A DNA stretch of 23,555 nucleotides from Pirellulaceae bacterium (GTDB lineage: Bacteria > Planctomycetota > Planctomycetia > Pirellulales > Pirellulaceae). Numbering within the stretch: position 1 is the first letter of the stretch; every line of letters begins with the position of its first letter. The translations under genes were made by a program, and so were the position numbers. This document shows, one piece after another, positions 7,518 through 15,062 of this stretch. The stretch is from assembly GCA_013002105.1 (NCBI GenBank), contig JABDKS010000743.1:1-23555 (forward strand), read 5' to 3'. Under the pieces are notes generated by a model, which was not told where the DNA came from, made no database searches, and saw only the letters and a program-made list of their open reading frames with translations.

Positions 7518-8560
7518 AATTCGTTGTCTCTCCGATGTGTCAGGCGGCCTAGCAAGTCGGTGTTGATCGATGGCATCAGCGTCCGGACGCTTCCGTCGGC
7601 AAATGCAAAATGACACGCGCCGCCGGCATGATAACTACCAAAATTTGTGCGGTAGCGTTCGGTGGGTCCGCGAGCGATTGGGTACCCCGGCCCGCCACAA
7701 CGCGAAAAATTGGCCGGATGGTCGCCATTGTAGATAGCGCCATCTTCCGGGCTGATGCCTTGGCGAGATGGGCGGACGTGTTTTTCACCAATCAGAATGG
7801 TATGGCTGGCACCGTCGGTCAGGCTGGCAAAGGAGGTGCGACTTTTCCACGTTTTCAAAATCGCGCCCGGTGCGGCAAAGTTTCCGTCCGGCACGGTCTC
7901 GGGCTCCGTTACGGCGATGCCCATGATCATCGCGCCGTTGGATTTGATCCAATTCCAAACGCCGCCGGGTCCATGACCTGCCGAGCAGGCGTAGTCACTG
8001 ACTGTACCGGGGATATGCGGACTGGATTCAAATGGCGAGTAAATATCGTCGCCGTAGAGACTGAGGATGTCACCGTCTCGTCGCGAGGGGCAATAGTAAA
8101 TCGGCACACGCGTCGTTCTCGCTTTGTCGCTTTGATAATAGTATTTCAACGACGCATCCCACTGTTCGCTCAATCCGCTCTGTTCGATCTGTGGCAAAAT
8201 CAAAAAAGCCCAGCTGGTGAAATGGTCGTAGTTGCGGCTGGGCGGCAATTCTTTGCGCTGCGAATGAAAATTTTGAATCGCCAATCCAATGTTCTTTAAA
8301 TTGTTTTGGCAGTGAGTTCTTCTGGCGGCTTCACGTGATGCTTGCACGGCCGGCAGCAATAGACCGATCAAGATCGATATGATCGAAATCGACACGAGCA
8401 ATTCGATCAGGGTAAAGCCGGCAGACGCAATCGCTCGTGGTCGCGCCTGCGGATTCTGCGTCGATAACAGATTTGCATCGACAGCCTCCACCACATGACG
8501 CGGCGCAGGGTGAGCGATCCAGCATCGCGGCGGAATTGAGAGAGTGGACCGATTTGTCAT
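7502..8560 (-). CDS. DUF1559 protein with type II/IV pseudopilin N-terminus
   Basis: From the ATG at 8560 the protein has 352 residues. A prepilin-type motif AGFTLIELLVSISIISILIGLLLPAVQ starts near residue 47 (shown in part: GFTLIELLVSI, E53 being the conserved glutamate), followed by SREAARRTHCQNNLKNIGLA and the DUF1559 body. The end has the family signature around HAGGACHFAFADGSVRTL. The family is hugely expanded in planctomycetes; it is probably processed by a prepilin peptidase, with unknown assembled form. The frame is open up to 8647, but I reject that start: the extra residues (HTCQTHTCQT) come from a 15-bp tandem repeat, whereas AAGG lies 7 bases ahead of the ATG at 8560. The unusually long leader ahead of the motif (about 46 residues) is still odd, so a later start is possible. 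Confidence 0.9.
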   Translation of the reverse strand: MTNRSTLSIPPRCWIAHPAPRHVVEAVDANLLSTQNPQARPRAIASAGFTLIELLVSISIISILIGLLLPAVQASREAARRTHCQNNLKNIGLAIQNFHSQRKELPPSRNYDHFTSWAFLILPQIEQSGLSEQWDASLKYYYQSDKARTTRVPIYYCPSRRDGDILSLYGDDIYSPFESSPHIPGTVSDYACSAGHGPGGVWNWIKSNGAMIMGIAVTEPETVPDGNFAAPGAILKTWKSRTSFASLTDGASHTILIGEKHVRPSRQGISPEDGAIYNGDHPANFSRCGGPGYPIARGPTERYRTNFGSYHAGGACHFAFADGSVRTLMPSINTDLLGRLTHRRDNEFTEGH

Positions 8561-8605
8561 GTTGCCTTGACTTGATGGAGGACACCGTTTGGACAGCTGG
8601 GCAAA

Positions 8606-8635
8606 CGTCTGGCACGTATGCGTCTGGCACGTATG
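8606..8635. repeat. Two perfect 15-bp tandem repeats
   Basis: CGTCTGGCACGTATG occurs twice without a gap at 8606-8620 and 8621-8635, 46 bp upstream of the chosen DUF1559 start. Translated, it would give a repeated TCQTH, which suggests the region is not coding. Confidence 0.85.
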
Positions 8636-8701
8636 AAAACCGCTCACCTGTCGCGACTGATCAGAACCACCGCGTTTTCACCCCAAGCGATGAAGCGAAG
8701 A

Positions 8702-8736
8702 CTATAGTTATAGGGAATTTCAATTTGACGATCCAA
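8702..8736 (-). promoter_or_regulatory. Candidate promoter of the DUF1559 gene
   Basis: On the minus strand TTGGAT (8736-8731) and TATAAC (8712-8707) are separated by 18 bp, a fair match to a housekeeping -35/-10 pair. The -10 element is part of a small symmetrical sequence, CTATA-GT-TATAG (8702-8713), so a -10-like TATAGT also reads on the plus strand at 8703-8708 towards the GYF gene, without a good -35. Placement in a divergent gap supports it; nothing else does. Confidence 0.3.
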
Positions 8737-8750
8737 AAGAATTGCGAAAA

Positions 8751-8764
8751 CGGTCTCAAGACCG
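8751..8764. promoter_or_regulatory. Palindrome ahead of the GYF-domain gene
   Basis: CGGTCT (8751-8756) and AGACCG (8759-8764) are perfect inverted arms around CA, ending 15 bases before the ATG at 8780. It could be an operator or a small leader hairpin. No T-run follows. Confidence 0.35.
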
Positions 8765-8779
8765 ATAAACGCGTATTCC

Positions 8780-10363
8780 ATGGCCGAATTTTTTATTAAG
8801 ACCGAGCAGTCTGCCGTCGGGCCGTTTACCGGGATCGAGCTACGCGAAGCTGCGCTGGCACGCATCCTGACTCCGCAATCGGACATTGCGCCATGTCCGG
8901 ACGGACCGTGGACCAAAGCGACAGAAACCGGTCTCTTCTCAGACAAGAAAGTTCCGTTACCCCATCCGCCGGGGACTCATGTGCCCCAGTACCACATTCG
9001 TGGATTGAGCGTCTCGGCACAGGGGCCATTCAAATTGCGCGAACTGATTGGTTTTACAGCCCGGGGAATGGTGCGTGCCGACGCGACATTGCAAAGTGAC
9101 CTTGCGTCAGAATGGATTCCCGTGGATCGCATTTTGGTTTTAAAGGCTTGCCTCTCTGGCGAGCTGGTACTACTGGGTGCGGACGGCAAAGTTCATCTGC
9201 GGGCGCAAACCACTTGTGCTGAAGACGCCATCGATGGCGACCTGGAGCATCCCGATGCAAAGGCACCAATCGAGGTTGCCCGCGTATCGACCACTTCGCA
9301 ATCGTCCACATCGTCGGGCAGCTTCGAGGAAACCCCGCTGATTGATCCATCAGCGGAGGTCACTTCTGGCAACAAGAAACCCGATTCGCTGGACGAGGAC
9401 GCGGACGTTGATCTGGGACCACCGCCATGGTGGCGACGGCAAATTCGGTGGAAAGATTTGAATCCGACGATCAGTCGCGAGTCGCTAGCTCGTTCGCGGC
9501 GCTGGGTGACGATTGGGTTGGGAATGGTGATTCTCGTTGCGGGCATCGGCACCGCATTTTCGCAATGGTCCAAGATGGGTCTGCGCCAGGAGCACATCAT
9601 TGGGAACTGGGTAGCAGAAGATGATTCGTTTGCGATCGCCTTTCGCGAAGACGGCAATTGCGTCGTGTTCAATACGACGGGAAACTCATGGTCGGGGGAA
9701 TATGAATGGATGTCACGCGACGATGATGAAGAGGGATTGACTGCCTCGGCAGGTATCTCATCGATATTGGATGAACTGGAACGTGGGTTCGAACTCGGCG
9801 CCGTAAAATCCAGTGATGGTTATTTGCGACTACGCAGTTCCGCGTTCGAACCGACCTACATCGGCAATCATGAAATGTCCGATTGTTTTTTGCGACGTAA
9901 GAACGAGGATCTGATGATCGGATACCCGGTGTCGGTTGATTTCAGCGGCAGCGGTCGACGCATGGAGGCGGCGTGGATCGCGGTCAAAAAAAGCCCGCCG
10001 ATTGGAATGGATCCGATGTCCGACTTGGCATCGATGGAGATCGAGCCTCCACCGACGGTGGGATTTGTGGTGGAAAGGTCGTTGCACGTATCACAGGTGG
10101 TCGCGGCTTTATTGCGGATGTATGAAACCGGTGACTTTACGGAGTCGATGTCGGGACGACTGTGCTACAGCGTGCGGGTGGATGCCGAGTATCTGTTGAC
10201 GAATTACGGGGTACCGGATGAAGCGCGACCACTTTATCCCTTTGAACTGGCGACAATGCCAAACGGGCCGTCATTCGAACAGTCACAGATGGTGCGTTAC
10301 GGATTGTTGAAACTGATCCTGTCAGACGACGGGCAAATTCAATACGTTTCGTTGTTGGAATGA
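8780..10363 (+). CDS. Membrane protein with two N-terminal GYF_2-type domains
   Basis: The 527-residue protein starts with two successive GYF_2-like domains: residues 3-52 (EFFIKTEQSAVGPFTGIELR, ending GPWTKATETGLF) and about 70-118 (QYHIRGLSVSAQGPFKLREL). A low-complexity acidic linker follows, then one transmembrane helix at about 242-263 (WVTIGLGMVILVAGIGTAF). After it comes a lipocalin-like or META-like strand pattern (IIGNWVAEDDSFAIAFREDG) and a further C-terminal domain of unknown type. GYF_2 domains bind proline-rich or partner peptides, so the cytosolic half probably recruits something; the outer half is unassigned. It is divergent from the DUF1559 gene and convergent with the VWA operon, so it is likely monocistronic. 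No ribosome-binding site is visible, but ATG 8780 sits directly before the first domain. Confidence 0.85.
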   Translation: MAEFFIKTEQSAVGPFTGIELREAALARILTPQSDIAPCPDGPWTKATETGLFSDKKVPLPHPPGTHVPQYHIRGLSVSAQGPFKLRELIGFTARGMVRADATLQSDLASEWIPVDRILVLKACLSGELVLLGADGKVHLRAQTTCAEDAIDGDLEHPDAKAPIEVARVSTTSQSSTSSGSFEETPLIDPSAEVTSGNKKPDSLDEDADVDLGPPPWWRRQIRWKDLNPTISRESLARSRRWVTIGLGMVILVAGIGTAFSQWSKMGLRQEHIIGNWVAEDDSFAIAFREDGNCVVFNTTGNSWSGEYEWMSRDDDEEGLTASAGISSILDELERGFELGAVKSSDGYLRLRSSAFEPTYIGNHEMSDCFLRRKNEDLMIGYPVSVDFSGSGRRMEAAWIAVKKSPPIGMDPMSDLASMEIEPPPTVGFVVERSLHVSQVVAALLRMYETGDFTESMSGRLCYSVRVDAEYLLTNYGVPDEARPLYPFELATMPNGPSFEQSQMVRYGLLKLILSDDGQIQYVSLLE

Positions 10364-10430
10364 CGTCCCGAACATTTCGAACTTCAGTCCGTCGAAGTCT
10401 CCAGTCCGCCAGAAAGCTGTCTTGTTTGGA

Positions 10431-11339
10431 TCAGGGCAGATGCGGGACCACGGGATTGAGCTCGATAGAGAGTTCAAGCCGCTTGACTTTGTCGGGCAGT
10501 CCGGCGGATTGGCAGTTCCGAATCACGCTGCGAATCGGCCCGGTCTGCAGCACCAATGGCAGGGCATCAATCTTTGCTTGCCACGTCGGCAAGGCATCGC
10601 CGACCTCTGGAGGAGGCACCATGCGCCAAGACAAGATTTCCGCGAGACGCGCCACGATCGGTCGTTGATTGTCGATCGCTAGTCGTCCGAGTGTCTGACG
10701 TGCTTGCGTGCGCGCGGGCGAAGAAATGAGCCAACTGGACGCGACCAATCGAACAGCGGCCGACGGATTGTCCAGTTCGGCTTTGGCGGCGTCGACTAAA
10801 CTCGGCGAGGATTTTCCGCCGTTCCAATCGACAGGTAGCCAAGCAATCGTCAACGGCGCCAGCGGCCGGCTATCAAGTTGTGATACCAATTCCAAAGCCA
10901 ACGCAGCCTGATTACTTCGCCATGCGGCCATCGCTGCCATCATGGAATTGGACTGTTGTCGCCACACCGGTGGGCGATCCGCCAGCGAGTCGATGAACGG
11001 ACGCAGAGATTGTTGGTACTGACCGCTGGCAAAAAGTTTCAGTGCCAGTGTTTCTTTGTCGGATAAATCGTCCGATGTGATCCAAAGGACGCGGTAGGCG
11101 GCGATCAATGTCTCCGCTTCGTCGCCGTCGACTTGAAATCGTAGTTGTTTTGCATCCAGCAGAATCACTTTTCCGCGAAGCTGCTCAATCGCTTTGGGGT
11201 ACCAGGTTCCTTCGGCGGCGGTTGGTTTCGCCGGCGCAATCCAAACGTGATCCGCAGCGTTGGACGCGCCGTCGGCCCCAACGGTGATGACCACGATCGT
11301 CAACAACACGACCGTCAATAAGCTGGGGAGTCGGATCAA
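10431..11339 (-). CDS. Secreted helical-repeat protein of unknown function
   Basis: This 302-residue protein begins with a signal-peptide-like stretch (RLPSLLTVVLLTIVVITVGA) and then short alpha-helical segments rich in A, L, R and Q (ALKLFASGQYQQSLRPFIDSL, AALALELVSQLDSRPLAPL are partial examples) suggestive of HEAT- or TPR-like packing. An SLxDAxxxxLxxxxxxVRLVASSWLI run near residue 190-215 resembles one HEAT unit. It starts with TTG at 11339-11337; no in-frame ATG occurs until over 100 residues later. GGCGGAG (complement of 11348-11354) lies 8 bases upstream and supports the TTG. The start overlaps the stop of the VWA gene by four bases (TTGA), so the two are translationally coupled and probably act together outside the cytoplasm. 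Function is not recognised. Confidence 0.75.
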   Translation of the reverse strand: MIRLPSLLTVVLLTIVVITVGADGASNAADHVWIAPAKPTAAEGTWYPKAIEQLRGKVILLDAKQLRFQVDGDEAETLIAAYRVLWITSDDLSDKETLALKLFASGQYQQSLRPFIDSLADRPPVWRQQSNSMMAAMAAWRSNQAALALELVSQLDSRPLAPLTIAWLPVDWNGGKSSPSLVDAAKAELDNPSAAVRLVASSWLISSPARTQARQTLGRLAIDNQRPIVARLAEILSWRMVPPPEVGDALPTWQAKIDALPLVLQTGPIRSVIRNCQSAGLPDKVKRLELSIELNPVVPHLP

Positions 11340-12472
11340 GGTTGCGGCTCCGCCGGACGGATCCGATGACCCAGGTTGCGGACGTCCATGTACTGGTACT
11401 GTCCATTATTCTGGGCAGCAAGATCACGTAAGAAACTATCCGACGGGGCTACCGGTTCGGGACCAAATTCAATCGCATGAATCGTGGTACCGGCTTGTTC
11501 GGCGCGGCGCTGGATTTCGGCTAACTGACTGCCTGACAGGCGAGGAATTCGAGCGTCGGTGAGAAAGAAGATGACGTCGGGGGCCATTCGCAGGGCCAGT
11601 TTCAATGCGATGCTGTGTTCGGTGCCACCGAACGCTGCGACCGATTCGACGTAACGCTCTGCCAAAACCAAATTGGACGGTTCACCGCTGATCATTTGTA
11701 GCGGCAGGCCCGAAAGTTGAAACGGTTTTGCTTTGTCATTGTAAAAAATGATCTGAAATCGTTGTTGCTCCGTGAGGGTATTCAAACTGCGAAGCAACTC
11801 CGCTTTGGCGGCTCGCAAAGGTCGACCGCCATGACCGTTCATGCTGTCGCTGCGGTCAAATACATAGATGAATCGCGATCCGCTGCCCGAGACACCAAAC
11901 ACCATTGTGGTCGCGTCGGATCCATTGGTATCGGAGTTTTTGGATCGCCCGGTACCGAATCCGTCGTCACCGAGAGCCGTTTCGCCAGCCAAACCGGTTC
12001 CCGAAACCGGCGACGGTGTGGACTCCATTGCTTGCAACACGCCCGCCAAATCGATCGGAGGTGACAGATCGGCTGGGGGTGCCGCGGCGGCGGCGGAGCT
12101 ACTGTCGCTTGACTGCTGAGCGTCGGCGTCGGATTCAGCAGCACGTTGGATTTCCGTGGCGTCAACATAGCGATCCCGGTCGGGCAGTTGGTGGACGATG
12201 GCGATCCCAATCGGGCGATCGTCAGCTGCGCCGGTTCCTTTGGGATCTTGTGACCAGATCACCCCGATCGTGGTCAGCAAAATGACGTGCAAAACGATCG
12301 ACATCATCAACGCGGGGGCGGTTCGCTGGGGCACTTGCAAGTCCAGCCGATCGCTCGGTGCGGGTGCCCCGGATGCTGGGGTAGCTACAGTGGCCCGATT
12401 TCCCAGGGGGGCCGTCGGATTGGTCCGCTTGGCGAGTTGACGTTGCGATGGCTGGGATGCTGGGTCAGTCAT
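11336..12472 (-). CDS. Membrane-anchored von Willebrand factor A domain protein
   Basis: From ATG 12472 there are 378 residues. A polar, Pro/Ala/Ser-rich cytosolic N-terminus leads to one transmembrane helix at about 57-73 (MSIVLHVILLTTIGVIW), then an Ala/Ser/Asp-rich linker and a VWA domain. The MIDAS residues are present: DRSDSM (D206, S208, S210), a GGTEHS threonine, and FFLTDARI with its aspartate, so metal-dependent ligand binding is likely. The domain faces the periplasm if the helix is a type II anchor. The frame remains open to a TTG at 12550, adding 26 residues, but that start lacks a ribosome-binding site, so ATG 12472 is preferred. It is the first gene of a two-gene operon with the secreted helical protein and is divergent from metK. 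The ligand is unknown. Confidence 0.85.
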   Translation of the reverse strand: MTDPASQPSQRQLAKRTNPTAPLGNRATVATPASGAPAPSDRLDLQVPQRTAPALMMSIVLHVILLTTIGVIWSQDPKGTGAADDRPIGIAIVHQLPDRDRYVDATEIQRAAESDADAQQSSDSSSAAAAAPPADLSPPIDLAGVLQAMESTPSPVSGTGLAGETALGDDGFGTGRSKNSDTNGSDATTMVFGVSGSGSRFIYVFDRSDSMNGHGGRPLRAAKAELLRSLNTLTEQQRFQIIFYNDKAKPFQLSGLPLQMISGEPSNLVLAERYVESVAAFGGTEHSIALKLALRMAPDVIFFLTDARIPRLSGSQLAEIQRRAEQAGTTIHAIEFGPEPVAPSDSFLRDLAAQNNGQYQYMDVRNLGHRIRPAEPQP

Positions 12473-12616
12473 GGTCGCCGATGGCAAATCGATGTTTCTA
12501 TTGGGCCGGTCGGGTAATGATCGTATTGGCCTGGTGATTGTAGACGCCAAGATGATTCTAGACGCTCGGGCCCGTTTTTGACCGCATCAATCCCTTTCCC
12601 GGCGAATCTCGTCTGT

Positions 12617-12745
12617 AGTGATGGGGTGATTGAGCGACTAATCCTGGCGATTGGAGCGAAGTGACGGGCAAACGATGGCGTCCCGGCTTGACGCATTCGC
12701 TTGCCTCTCTTAACAATCACGACTCGATTTCATCACCACATCACT
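12617..12745. repeat. Long-spaced inverted repeat upstream of metK
   Basis: AGTGATGGGGTGAT (12617-12630) is complementary at 13 of 14 positions to ATCACCACATCACT (12732-12745), with 101 bases between the arms. The second arm ends 31 bases before the metK ATG. It could form the basal stem of a structured RNA leader, or be two distant operator copies in opposite orientation. Confidence 0.6.
12688..12717 (+). promoter_or_regulatory. Candidate metK promoter
   Basis: TTGACG (12688-12693) is followed after 18 bp by AACAAT (12712-12717), matching five and four of six bases of the housekeeping consensus. It would place the transcript start near 12724. If true, the left arm of the inverted repeat is not transcribed. 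Confidence 0.3.
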
Positions 12746-12776
12746 TCCCAGCATCCTCCTGAACCCCACATTTTCC

Positions 12777-13979
12777 ATGGGCAATAGCTACATTTTCTCG
12801 TCCGAGTCTGTCACCGAAGGCCACCCGGACAAAACCTGTGACACGATCTCCGATGCGGTGTTGGACGCCTGTTTGGCACAAGACACGTCCTCGCGTGTGG
12901 CTTGCGAGACGATGGTCAAGGATAACGCGGTCATTCTTGGTGGTGAAATCACGACCGGAGCCAAATTTGACTATCGCGAAGTAGTCAAAAAGGCGCTCGT
13001 CGAAATCAATTACGATTCCGACTACGCCAAGGGCACCGATTACAGCTACACGTGCAAGTTCGATGCACAAAACTTTTTCTTCGTGAACTTGCTCGGGCAA
13101 CAGTCGCCCGACATCGCGCAAGGCGTCGACGCCGCCGCTGCGGATGACAAGGAAACCGCCGAACAGGGTGCCGGTGACCAAGGGATCATGTTTGGGTATG
13201 CATGTGATGACACGCCCGAGTTGATGCCCGCGGCCATCGCTTATTCCCATCAACTGGGCGATGCGATCACACGGCTGCGAAAAGACCGCGTGCACACTTG
13301 GTTGCGGCCCGATTCCAAGACGCAGGTTTCGGTCGAGTACGTGGGAGGCAAACCGACACGCATTACGGCGGTCGTCGTATCGACCATGCACGCGGCGGAG
13401 ATTTCGACCGGAGAGATTCGCGATATCTTGAAGCGCGATCTGATCGAAAAAGTACTACCAAGCAACCTATTGACAGATGACACCAAATTCCACATCAATC
13501 CGACAGGGATTTTTATCATTGGTGGACCCGAAGGCGATTGCGGTTTGACGGGTCGCAAGATCATTGTCGATACCTATGGCGGGATGGGTCGACACGGCGG
13601 CGGAGCGTTTTCCGGCAAGGATCCATCGAAGGTGGACCGGTCGGCTGCTTACATGTGTCGTTGGGTTGCCAAGAACATTGTTGCTGCTGGACTGGCACAG
13701 AAATGTGAATTGCAAACGGCCTATGCGATTGGTTTTCCCGAGCCGGTTTCCTTGACTGTCGATACGTTCGGTACCAACACCGTGGATGAAGCAAAAATCG
13801 AAAAAGCGGTTGCTGATGTCTTTTCGTTCAAACCTGCTGATATCGTCAGCCAACTGAACCTGTTACGTCCGATCTACGGCAAGTCCACCAATTACGGTCA
13901 CTTTGGCCGCGAGATCGACGAACTGACCTGGGAGAAGACGGATAAAGTGGATGCCTTGAAATCAGCGGTCGGAAACTAG
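12777..13979 (+). CDS. metK: S-adenosylmethionine synthetase
   Basis: The 400-residue protein makes S-adenosylmethionine from ATP and methionine in the cytosol, releasing phosphate and pyrophosphate. All hallmarks are present: [13 protein letters not shown] (H16, D18), the potassium-site glutamate in VACETM (E44), GGEITT, the [12 protein letters not shown] signature (131-142), and the [19 protein letters not shown] loop (274-292, K281, D282), then [10 protein letters not shown] near the end. Length is slightly over the usual 384-400. ATG 12777 immediately precedes the conserved start, though no ribosome-binding site is seen. It is divergent from the VWA operon. No ahcY or other methyl-cycle gene follows, and a strong hairpin lies just downstream, so it is probably monocistronic. 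Confidence 0.98.
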   Translation: MGNSYIFSSESVTEGHPDKTCDTISDAVLDACLAQDTSSRVACETMVKDNAVILGGEITTGAKFDYREVVKKALVEINYDSDYAKGTDYSYTCKFDAQNFFFVNLLGQQSPDIAQGVDAAAADDKETAEQGAGDQGIMFGYACDDTPELMPAAIAYSHQLGDAITRLRKDRVHTWLRPDSKTQVSVEYVGGKPTRITAVVVSTMHAAEISTGEIRDILKRDLIEKVLPSNLLTDDTKFHINPTGIFIIGGPEGDCGLTGRKIIVDTYGGMGRHGGGAFSGKDPSKVDRSAAYMCRWVAKNIVAAGLAQKCELQTAYAIGFPEPVSLTVDTFGTNTVDEAKIEKAVADVFSFKPADIVSQLNLLRPIYGKSTNYGHFGREIDELTWEKTDKVDALKSAVGN

Positions 13980-14002
13980 CTCTGACCGAGGGTGAACGAT
14001 TT

Positions 14003-14032
14003 GCGGCACCTGGAACGCCTTCCGTGTGTCGC
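14003..14032 (+). terminator. Strong hairpin just downstream of metK
   Basis: GCGGCAC (14003-14009) pairs with GTGTCGC (14026-14032) with one G-T wobble, then, across a 2x2 internal loop, GGAA (14012-14015) pairs with TTCC (14020-14023) around CGCC. It starts 23 bases after the metK stop. No T-run follows, so it may be a terminator, an mRNA-end stabiliser, or both. Confidence 0.45.
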
Positions 14033-14133
14033 ATAGATACCGCCGCCATCGGGCTCATCGCAGTCCATTGCGGACGCGCTGGTGGCTCGTTTCTGTTGTG
14101 CTGACTCAGTCGAAAATTTATCCCGACCATTGA

Positions 14134-14994
14134 ATGACGAAACGCATTGTCTGGACCACGGATCTTCATCTCAATCATGTTCCGCTGAACGCTTGGGAAC
14201 AATGGATCGATACGGTCCGTCGGCACTCACCTGATGCACTGATCGTCACGGGGGATATCTCCGAAAGCGACGACGTCGTTTTTCAACTCAATCGGATTGC
14301 CGAGGCGTTTGCGATTCCCATCTATTTTGTGTTGGGCAATCACGACTTCTATCAAAGTTCGATTGGCAAAACGCGTCGACTGGTGATCGACGCGACTCGC
14401 GACAACCCTTTGTTGCACTATCTGGTCGACTGTGGACCGATCGAGTTGGCGAACGATGTCTTTTTGGTCGGTGAAGACGGCTGGGGCGATGCAACGCGGG
14501 GAAGCTACGAAACGTCGCCGATTCGATTGAATGACTTTGCCCGGATCAAGGATTTTTATCTGTATGATCCTTCGCGCTGGAAATCGTTACTACAGGAACA
14601 AGGCAAACTGTCAGCAGAACGACTAGAGCAGAAACTCGGTGCTCTGCCCTCGAGTACCAAGCACGTATTGGTTGCGACCCATCTGCCGCCTTTTTGCGAG
14701 TCGTGCTGGTATCAAGGAGAAACGACCGACGAAAATTGGGCGCCGTTTTTTGTTTGTGGACAAGTTGGTGACGTATTGTTGCGGTTTGCCGCCTCGCACA
14801 AAGACCGCAATTACACGGTCCTGTGCGGACACACCCATCATGATGGGATCGCAACGATGGCCGAGAATCTGATCGTCTACACCGGAGCGGCCCAATACGG
14901 ACGACCGGATGTGGAGGCCGAAATTGGTGTGAGCCAACAGAGCCTCGAGCTGTCACTTTCCCGCCCGCCTGGATCGATGATGGATGCCCCGTGA
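14134..14994 (+). CDS. Calcineurin-like metallophosphoesterase
   Basis: The 286-residue protein carries the full two-metal motif set: D10-x-H12 (TTDLHLNH), G-D41 (LIVTGDIS), G-N69-H70-D71 (VLGNHDFY), H183 in VATHLPP, and G-H233-T-H235 (CGHTHHDG). These bind two metal ions for phosphoester hydrolysis. No signal peptide or membrane helix is seen, so it is probably cytosolic. The substrate cannot be told; nucleotide, phospholipid and protein phosphatases all share the fold. ATG 14134 stands nine residues before the first metal ligand and lacks a Shine-Dalgarno site. It is 154 bp from metK, beyond the hairpin, and converges with pepT. Confidence 0.92.
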   Translation: MTKRIVWTTDLHLNHVPLNAWEQWIDTVRRHSPDALIVTGDISESDDVVFQLNRIAEAFAIPIYFVLGNHDFYQSSIGKTRRLVIDATRDNPLLHYLVDCGPIELANDVFLVGEDGWGDATRGSYETSPIRLNDFARIKDFYLYDPSRWKSLLQEQGKLSAERLEQKLGALPSSTKHVLVATHLPPFCESCWYQGETTDENWAPFFVCGQVGDVLLRFAASHKDRNYTVLCGHTHHDGIATMAENLIVYTGAAQYGRPDVEAEIGVSQQSLELSLSRPPGSMMDAP

Positions 14995-15043
14995 AAATTC
15001 ACGGCAACGGTTCACTGTGAAAGATTTACAGTAAAAATTCACG
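14991..15043. repeat. Cluster of TTCAC/GTGAA palindromes between convergent genes
   Basis: Within 53 bp there are GTGAA-AA-TTCAC (14991-15002), TTCAC-T-GTGAA (15011-15021), TTTAC-A-GTAAA (15025-15035) and a last TTCAC (15038-15042). The 13-mers at 14991 and 15031 (GTRAAAATTCACG) repeat with a 40-bp period. ACTGTGAA (15014-15021) and TTTACAGT (15025-15032) also form an 8-bp stem with loop AGA. The first copy includes the phosphoesterase stop codon. It could be a terminator region or a protein-binding cluster. Confidence 0.7.
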
Positions 15044-15062
15044 CTCAGCGGGCCGTTGTTCG

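Larger units (their letters stand above)
12473..12776. other. Divergent intergenic region between VWA gene and metK
   Basis: This stretch of about 300 bases has no gene. It holds a long inverted repeat (12617-12630 with 12732-12745), a nested smaller pairing AGCGAA (12655-12660) with TTCGCT (near 12696-12701), and a possible -35/-10 pair for metK (TTGACG 12688-12693, AACAAT 12712-12717, 18 bp apart). The last 30 bases before metK are C-rich, include CCTCCT, and have no Shine-Dalgarno site. I could not match it to any SAM riboswitch class I know. Confidence 0.6.

Noticed and set aside
7610..8299. 229-residue plus-strand frame opposite the DUF1559 gene
   Set aside because: The minus strand carries the clear pseudopilin and DUF1559 signatures, so this is a shadow.
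10364..10430. Terminator between the GYF gene and the convergent VWA operon
   Set aside because: Only a 5-bp stem (ACTTC 10381-10385 with GAAGT 10394-10398) was found, with no T-run; too weak to call.
12473..12776. Known SAM riboswitch ahead of metK
   Set aside because: I could not find the core sequences of the SAM-I, SAM-II, SAM-III or SAM/SAH classes as I know them; only the unexplained inverted repeat remains.
12741..13391. 216-residue minus-strand frame opposite metK
   Set aside because: It mirrors the conserved metK sequence; composition follows from the complementary codons and there is no independent signal.
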